Program-made: the position numbers and the translations under genes
Notes under the pieces: model-generated
Told to the model about the DNA's origin: nothing
The model's input: the letters and a program-made list of their open reading frames with translations, nothing else
Databases searched by the model: none
NCBI GenBank assembly: GCA_903891095.1
Contig: CAITDI010000036.1
Span: 1-64,000 of the forward strand
DNA from: an uncultured bacterium
Lineage (GTDB): Bacteria; Planctomycetota; Phycisphaerae; Phycisphaerales; SM1A02
DNA length: 64,000 nt
Direction: 5' to 3'
Part shown: one piece after another, positions 59,155 through 64,000 of the stretch
How the letters are laid out: each line of letters begins with the position of its first letter
How positions within the stretch are numbered: the first letter of the stretch is position 1

Positions 59155-59622
59155 TCAGCGGTTGTAGATCACCGTGTAGCGCGACTCGACCGGCGCCACA
59201 TCGTTCTCCCACGGTCGGCGGAGCTCGAAGATGATCTTCGTCTTGCCGGGCTTGACCCAGCGGAACGTCATGGTGGCGAGCATCGGCGAACCGGGCTTGT
59301 CGGTTCCGGCGGCCATGCTCGCGTTCGACTGCTCGAGCTTCACGATCTCGGGATCGAATCCGCGCGCGGTCCACGCGTAGCCGGTGCCGGCCTTGAACAT
59401 GAGTTCCGCGACGAACGCCTCGCCCTCGCGGAGCTCGACGCCGGTGATGCCTTCGCTACCGTTGAGCGATGGCTCGCCGGCCTTCCTGAGACCGAAGGTG
59501 TCGAGCTTGATGATGCGCTCGGGGTCCTTCGCGGGAGCCGTGGCGCTCGAGCCGCTCTTGCCGGTGGAATCGCAGGCGCAGAGCGCGAGCGTGACGAGGA
59601 ACGCGGAGAGAACCGTGCGCAT
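59155..59622 (-). CDS. Chagasin-like (I42) protease inhibitor lipoprotein
   Basis: A 155-residue protein with a lipoprotein signal (VTLALCAC). The mature domain has the three contact loops of chagasin-type cysteine-protease inhibitors: KAGTGYAWTARG, a Gly/Ser/Pro loop (GTDKPGSPM) and ELRRPWEND. Such inhibitors block papain-like peptidases from the cell surface or periplasm. No target protease is adjacent; CHAT and S8 peptidases elsewhere in the window are not its usual targets. Confidence 0.85.
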   Translation of the reverse strand: MRTVLSAFLVTLALCACDSTGKSGSSATAPAKDPERIIKLDTFGLRKAGEPSLNGSEGITGVELREGEAFVAELMFKAGTGYAWTARGFDPEIVKLEQSNASMAAGTDKPGSPMLATMTFRWVKPGKTKIIFELRRPWENDVAPVESRYTVIYNR

Positions 59623-59689
59623 GAAGTGCCTGCTGTCGGATGTTCGATCGGAGCTCAGCGCCGCAGACGACCTGCGCGCAGTGCGTCGA

Positions 59690-61081
59690 TCACGAGAGAA
59701 GCGAGTCCGGGTCCTCAAGCAGCTTGACGACCGTGTTGAGGAAGCGCGCGCCTTCGGCACCGTCGACCACGCGGTGGTCGCACGAGAGCGAGAGCGGCAG
59801 CGAGAGGCCTGCGTAGAACTTGCCGTCCTTCACGAGCACGCGCTCCTTGGCGCGGCCGGCGGCGAGGATCGCGACCTCGGGATAGTTGATGACGGGCGTG
59901 GCGAACATGCCGCCGTAGCTGCCGACGTTCGAGATGGTGAACGTGCCGCCGAGCGACTCCTCGCGGGTGATCGTGCGGTCCTTGCACTTCGCGGCGAGCG
60001 TCCTGACGCTCTGCGCGATCTGCACGGGCGCGAGCGCGCCGGCGTTGCGGATCACCGGGACCATGAGGCCCGAGTCGGTGTCGACCGCGCAGCCGAGGTT
60101 CACGGCGCTCTTGAGGATGATCTCGCCCTTGGCGTCGTCGACGACGGCGTTGAGCGACGGGTGCTTCTTGAGCGCGCGGCACACGGCCATCATGATGAAC
60201 GGAAGCATCGAGAGCTTCTCGCCGACGACCTTCGAGTATTCCTTGCGCTTGCCGTCGAGCGCGGTCACATCGGCCTCGTCGACGACGGTGAAGTGCACCG
60301 CGGTCTGCACGCTGCGCGAGAGCGCCTCGGCGATCTTGCGGCGCACGCCGCGGAACGGCACGCGCTGCGCGACATCGTTCTGATCGATGTACACCGAGCC
60401 CGGCGCGATGGTCGCCGCGCGCGGCGCGAAGCCGCCGGCGGCAGCGGGGGCGCTGCTCGTCTTGGTCGCGCTGCCGTTCTCGGCAAACGCCGCGACATCG
60501 CTCGCGGTCACGCGGCCGCCGCGGCCGGAGCCGGGGACCTTCTGGATGTCGACGCCGAACTTCTTCGCGAGCCCGCGCACGGCGGGAGTCGCCATCGCCT
60601 TGCCGTCGCGCGAGACTTCGATCGTCTCAGGCGCGCGGCGCGCGAAGCGCTCGCTCACGGTCAGCGTGCCGGCCATGGTGCCGACGACGGTGCCCTGGTC
60701 GCCCGAAGCCGCGGCAGCGCCAGCGGCGATCTGGCTCGACATGCATGAGTTGCCGTTGGAGGTCGCGCTCGCGCTCGCGGCAGCGGCCACCGCGACGGGC
60801 GCGGGAGCAGCTGCCGTCTTCGCCGCGCCGTAACGCACCAGCACCGCGCCGACGGGAATGATGTCGCCTGCCTTGCCGCAGATCTCCGTCACGGTGCCCG
60901 CCCACGGCGACGGCACTTCGACGAGCGCCTTGTCGGTCTGCATCTCGGCAAGCGTCTGCGACTCCTTCACGGTGTCGCCGGCCTTCACCTTCCAGCTGAT
61001 GAGCTCCGCCTCAGCGAGACCCTCGCCGAGATCGGGAAGCAGGAAGTGACTCTTGTCGGTGGGTTGCTTGACTCCGGCCAT
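59690..61081 (-). CDS. 2-oxo acid dehydrogenase E2 (dihydrolipoamide acyltransferase)
   Basis: A 463-residue E2 with AAGGA six bases before ATG 61081. One lipoyl domain (about 10-85) carries the lipoylated Lys in EMQTDKALVEV. A flexible Ala-rich linker, a peripheral-subunit-binding domain (TPAVRGLAKKFGVDIQKV) and the catalytic domain ending in the DHRVVDGAEGA motif follow. The single lipoyl domain and the sequence EVPSPWAG suit pyruvate or branched-chain complexes; E1 and E3 are not in the window. It needs lipoate made by LipA. Confidence 0.93.
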   Translation of the reverse strand: MAGVKQPTDKSHFLLPDLGEGLAEAELISWKVKAGDTVKESQTLAEMQTDKALVEVPSPWAGTVTEICGKAGDIIPVGAVLVRYGAAKTAAAPAPVAVAAAASASATSNGNSCMSSQIAAGAAAASGDQGTVVGTMAGTLTVSERFARRAPETIEVSRDGKAMATPAVRGLAKKFGVDIQKVPGSGRGGRVTASDVAAFAENGSATKTSSAPAAAGGFAPRAATIAPGSVYIDQNDVAQRVPFRGVRRKIAEALSRSVQTAVHFTVVDEADVTALDGKRKEYSKVVGEKLSMLPFIMMAVCRALKKHPSLNAVVDDAKGEIILKSAVNLGCAVDTDSGLMVPVIRNAGALAPVQIAQSVRTLAAKCKDRTITREESLGGTFTISNVGSYGGMFATPVINYPEVAILAAGRAKERVLVKDGKFYAGLSLPLSLSCDHRVVDGAEGARFLNTVVKLLEDPDSLLS

Positions 61082-61223
61082 GGTGATTCCTTCGGCAGTC
61101 CTTCTACAGGTCGCGGGGAAGCGGCTGTTGTACCACAGCCCGACGAATCGACGGGGTTCCGAGGGTATGCCGCCGCACGGGCAGTCGCTACGGTGCGCAG
61201 CGAAGTCCGCAAGGAGAACCGCA

Positions 61224-62861
61224 ATGACGATCACAGCCGAGAACACCGCGATGGACTGGCAGCTTCCGTACGACTCACGCCGTCCCGCGGTCTGCGGCTC
61301 GATGGCGGTCGCGACCAGCCAGCCACTTGCGGCGCAGGCGGGCCTCGAGATGCTTCGTCGCGGCGGATCGGCCGCCGATGCCGCGGTCGCGACAGCGGCG
61401 GCGATGACCGTGCTCGAGCCGACCACCAACGGCATCGGTAGCGACGGATTTGTCCTCGGGATCTTTGGCGGAGAGGTTGTCGGACTCAACGCGTCCGGCC
61501 GCGCGCCCGCGCGTCAGCTGCGGAGCGCGTTCGACGGTCAGGTCGGCATGCCCAAGCGCGGATGGGGCCCGGTCACCGTGCCCGGCGCGGTGTCGGGCTG
61601 GGTCGCGCTGTGGAAGCGCTTCGGCAAGCTCTCGTTTGCGGAACTGCTCGAGCCCGCGATTCGCCACGCGCGCGACGGCTATCTCGTCGCGCCGCGCACG
61701 GCCGACCTGTGGGAGCGCGCGTATCCCGCGTTCTCCAAGTTCGACGAGTGGAAGCGCGTCTTCGCGCCCAACGGCCGCGCGCTGCGTGCGGGCGAGCATG
61801 TCGTGTTTGCCGATCACGCGCGCACGCTCGAGCTGATCGCGAAGAGCGAAGGCGCGGCGTTCTACACAGGCGAGATCGCCAGGCGCATCGCCGACGCGGC
61901 GCGTGCGGACGGCGCGTATCTCGACGAGAAGGACCTCGCCGCGCACGAGGCGCGTTGGGTGAAGCCGCTGGAAGCCGGCTTCGCGTCGTCGACGATGCTC
62001 GCGATTCCGCCCAACGGCCAAGGCATCGCCACGCAGATGGTGCGCGGAATCCTCGAGGAATCGCGGGCAAATCCGCGCTTCGCCGATCTCTCCTGCGATT
62101 GCGCCGACAGCGTTCATCTCGCCGCCGAGGCGATGAAGCTCGCGTTCCGCGAAGTCCACCGCGAGGTCGGCGATCCCGCCGCGATGCGCGTGAAGCCCGA
62201 GGATCTCCTTGCGCGCGCATACCTCGCCAAGCTCGCGGCCGAGATCGATCCCGCGAAGGCGCAGGATTTCCAGCACGGTCCGCCCAAGACCGGCGGCACG
62301 ATCCTGCTCTGCACCGCCGACAAGGACGGCAACATGGTGTCGCTCATCCAGTCGAACTACGAAGGCTGGGGCTCGGGCATCGTGATTCCCGGCACGGGCA
62401 TCGCGATGCAGAACCGCGGCGCGTGCTTCACGCTCGAGAAGGGCCATGTGAACGAGTACGCACCCGCGAAGCTGCCGTATCACACGATCATTCCCGGCAT
62501 GCTGGTCAAGCGCGACGCGAAGACCGGCGCCGCGCAGCCGCACATCGCGTTCGGCTGCATGGGCGGCTACATGCAGCCGCAGGGACAGCTGCAGATCGCG
62601 TCGCGCATCGAGGATCACCGCGCGAATCCGCAGGCCGCGCTCGACGCGCCGCGCTGGCAGGTGAGCGACGGACTCAAGCTCGACGTCGAGCCTGGGTTTC
62701 CGCAGTCGACGCTCGACGAGCTCGCGAAGCGCGGCCACGCGGTCAAGGTCGCCGCGGAGAAGTCGATCACCTTCGGCCGCGCGCAGTGCATCCAGCGCGT
62801 GCCGCACGGCTACGTCGCGGCGAGCGACATGCGTGGCGACGCGCAGGCCGTGGTGGGCTGA
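61224..62861 (+). CDS. Gamma-glutamyltranspeptidase
   Basis: A 545-residue Ntn hydrolase with AAGGAG eight bases before ATG 61224. The N-terminal signature is GGSAADAAVATAAAMTVLEPTT (split across positions 42-64). The autocatalytic cleavage site and nucleophile Thr lie in PKTGGTILLCTADKDG, and FGCMGGYMQPQGQLQI forms the C-terminal substrate region. No signal peptide is evident, unlike periplasmic GGT, so it may be cytoplasmic and act on another gamma-glutamyl or related amide. Confidence 0.9.
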   Translation: MTITAENTAMDWQLPYDSRRPAVCGSMAVATSQPLAAQAGLEMLRRGGSAADAAVATAAAMTVLEPTTNGIGSDGFVLGIFGGEVVGLNASGRAPARQLRSAFDGQVGMPKRGWGPVTVPGAVSGWVALWKRFGKLSFAELLEPAIRHARDGYLVAPRTADLWERAYPAFSKFDEWKRVFAPNGRALRAGEHVVFADHARTLELIAKSEGAAFYTGEIARRIADAARADGAYLDEKDLAAHEARWVKPLEAGFASSTMLAIPPNGQGIATQMVRGILEESRANPRFADLSCDCADSVHLAAEAMKLAFREVHREVGDPAAMRVKPEDLLARAYLAKLAAEIDPAKAQDFQHGPPKTGGTILLCTADKDGNMVSLIQSNYEGWGSGIVIPGTGIAMQNRGACFTLEKGHVNEYAPAKLPYHTIIPGMLVKRDAKTGAAQPHIAFGCMGGYMQPQGQLQIASRIEDHRANPQAALDAPRWQVSDGLKLDVEPGFPQSTLDELAKRGHAVKVAAEKSITFGRAQCIQRVPHGYVAASDMRGDAQAVVG

Positions 62862-62910
62862 AAGCGAGTCAGACCTCGGAAGCGGCCGCCGTTGCGATCG
62901 CTGCATGCGT

Positions 62911-63083
62911 GAATGCCCGTAGATGAAGGCGAAGCCGAAATCTGCGGAACGGGTTGCGCGCGAAGTCGATGGAATCCCAAGGTCGATGGAATCCCAAGGT
63001 CGATGGAATCCCAAGGTCGATGGACTCTCAAGGTCGATGGACTCCCACGTCCTGTGTTCCGCAGACTTCGTCTGCGGGCATTC
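62911..63083. mobile_element. 173-bp repeat element: 17-bp tandem array inside imperfect inverted repeats (MITE-like)
   Basis: The right end GTTCCGCAGA plus CTTCGTCTGCGGGCATTC (63056-63083) is mirrored at the left end by GAATGCCCGTAGATGAAG (62911-62928, two mismatches) and TCTGCGGAAC (62941-62950), separated by a 12-nt insert. Between them sit five 17-bp units. The right arm itself contains a perfect CCGCAGAC/GTCTGCGG hairpin. No coding sequence. It could be a small non-autonomous element or a REP-type composite. Confidence 0.55.
62965..63049. repeat. Five 17-bp tandem repeats
   Basis: GTCGATGGAATCCCAAG is repeated three times exactly (62965-63015), followed by two variants with GGACTC in place of GGAATC (63016-63049). 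The array lies between the transpeptidase and fucosidase genes. Confidence 0.95.
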
Positions 63084-63138
63084 GTGGTCTTTGCGGTCGC
63101 CGCTGCGGCGGCTTCCTCTGGTGGTTGTTGGCTTAAGC

Positions 63139-64000
63139 TCAATCGCGCAGTCGCACGAAGTCGACGGCGAATTTCGGCGCGTGCAGCGTGAATGTGCCTT
63201 GCGGGTCGGCCTTCGCGTTCTGGATCGTCCAGCCATGCGGCGGCCGCACGCGGACAGTCTCTCGTGCGGGCGCGCTGAACTCGACGCGGATCGAGTCCGG
63301 CGTCCATGCAAGCCGGGTCACCGTCACCCCGCCGCGCGCGCGCAGGCCGCGCACTTCGCCTGCCTTCCAACTCGGCGGCAGCGCGGGCAGCACATCGACG
63401 ATGTAGCGCGGCATCTTTCCCGGCGCGAACGCGTCCTGCTCGGCGACATGCGACTGCAGCAGCGCTTCCGCGATGCCTGCCGCGCCGCCGAAGTTTCCGT
63501 CGATCTGGAACGGCGGGTGATCGTCGAAGAGATCAGGCAGCGTCGACTTCGAAAGCAGCGCGCGCAGGTTGTCGCCGACGGCCTTGCCGTCGCCAAGCCG
63601 CGCGAAGAAGTTGATGAGCCACGCGCGGCTCCAGCCCGTGTGGCCGCCGCCGTTGGCGAGGCGGAAATCCAGCGTCTTTCGCGCGGCGTCGAGCAGCTGC
63701 GGCGTGATGTCGCGGGTGAACTGCGCACCCGGATGCAGGCCGAAGAGATGCGAGATGTGACGGTGCCCGGGCTCGGCCTCGCCGAAGGGGCGCGCCCATT
63801 CCATCAGTCGTCCGTCTGCGCCGATCTCGGGCCACGCGAGCTGCGCGCGCGCCTGCTTGACGCGCGCGACGAGCGGGTCCTTGTCGTTCCCAAGCACCGT
63901 CGCGGCATCGAGCAGGTTCGTGAACACATCCCACACGATCTCCTGGTCCATCGAGTTGCCCATGCCGATGTTCGCGTGCTGCCCGTCGGCGGTGATGAAC
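63139..64000 (-). CDS. GH95-family glycoside hydrolase (C-terminal part, runs off right edge)
   Basis: At least 286 residues of a GH95-type (alpha-L-fucosidase) protein whose N-terminus lies beyond 64000. The (alpha/alpha)6 barrel part shows GRLMEWARPFGEAEPGHRHISHLFGLHPG, followed by GGHTGWSRAWLINFFARLGDG and DDHPPFQIDGNFGGAAGIAEALLQ, all strongly conserved in GH95. A beta-rich C-terminal domain follows (RGLRARGGVTVTRLAW). It would cleave terminal L-fucose or L-galactose from glycans; the exact linkage is unknown. Confidence 0.9.
   Translation of the reverse strand, partial: FITADGQHANIGMGNSMDQEIVWDVFTNLLDAATVLGNDKDPLVARVKQARAQLAWPEIGADGRLMEWARPFGEAEPGHRHISHLFGLHPGAQFTRDITPQLLDAARKTLDFRLANGGGHTGWSRAWLINFFARLGDGKAVGDNLRALLSKSTLPDLFDDHPPFQIDGNFGGAAGIAEALLQSHVAEQDAFAPGKMPRYIVDVLPALPPSWKAGEVRGLRARGGVTVTRLAWTPDSIRVEFSAPARETVRVRPPHGWTIQNAKADPQGTFTLHAPKFAVDFVRLRD

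Noticed and set aside
62965-63049. CRISPR array
   Set aside because: The 17-bp units are directly contiguous without unique spacers, and no cas genes are present.

Overview
The window is GC-rich DNA (an estimated two-thirds G+C, by eye) with tightly packed genes on both strands. It looks like a free-living planctomycete, most likely of the class Phycisphaerae. Lineage markers are a PVC-type membrane-bound dehydrogenase/HEAT/cytochrome c protein (22626-25223), a secreted subtilase ending in the short EF-hand dockerin-like module common in Phycisphaerae (25837-27312), prepilin-like and VIT/vWA proteins, and several ECF sigma factors. I see no rRNA, tRNA, CRISPR array, prophage or classical insertion sequence.

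Layout. 1-2823: DUF58/MoxR pair divergent from mutM. 2824-4544: a lower-GC, repeat-containing gap and dnaA, a possible origin region. 4799-9787: MBL hydrolase, Hpt plus REC-GGDEF signalling pair, recO, and an HDOD/degenerate-GGDEF gene behind a structured leader. 9800-13870: M16 peptidase, lipA, two unknown membrane proteins. 13917-19848: an apparent five-gene envelope operon (transglutaminase-like, YdjC/ChbG deacetylase, GT2, coiled-coil lipoprotein, PstS-like protein), followed convergently by an alkaline-phosphatase/PhoD double phosphatase. 22626-25802: PVC cytochrome and dCMP deaminase. 25837-32138: ECF sigma factor, beta-sandwich protein, TPR-CHAT protease and subtilase, the last three joined by 4-nt overlaps; upstream lies an odd truncated sigma gene fused to a dockerin-like tail. 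32342-36930: a second sigma factor overlapping a giant VIT/vWA membrane protein. 37075-42932: metF, rex, lipoproteins, PGRP-like amidase, gph, prepilin-like protein. 42948-49384: membrane fusion protein, TolC and a GH35-like enzyme. 49434-52188: acidic protein and two ALDHs, one lacking its catalytic half. 52244-57075: SOUL lipoprotein, ROK kinase, Ser/Thr kinase, deoC with three small exported proteins. 57149-64000: MBL lactonase-like, RMD1-like, chagasin-like inhibitor, lipoyl E2, gamma-glutamyltranspeptidase, a 173-bp repeat element and the C-terminal part of a GH95 fucosidase.

Two themes cut across the window. First, at least fifteen genes on both strands have a -10-like hexamer ending 6-10 nt before an ATG or GTG with no Shine-Dalgarno sequence, which suggests leaderless or nearly leaderless transcripts; another set has strong SD sequences. 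Second, short tandem duplications with a 12-bp unit recur in and between genes. The most interesting gene set is the sigma/beta-sandwich/TPR-CHAT/subtilase operon, which puts a caspase-like and a subtilisin-like protease under one probable ECF regulator.
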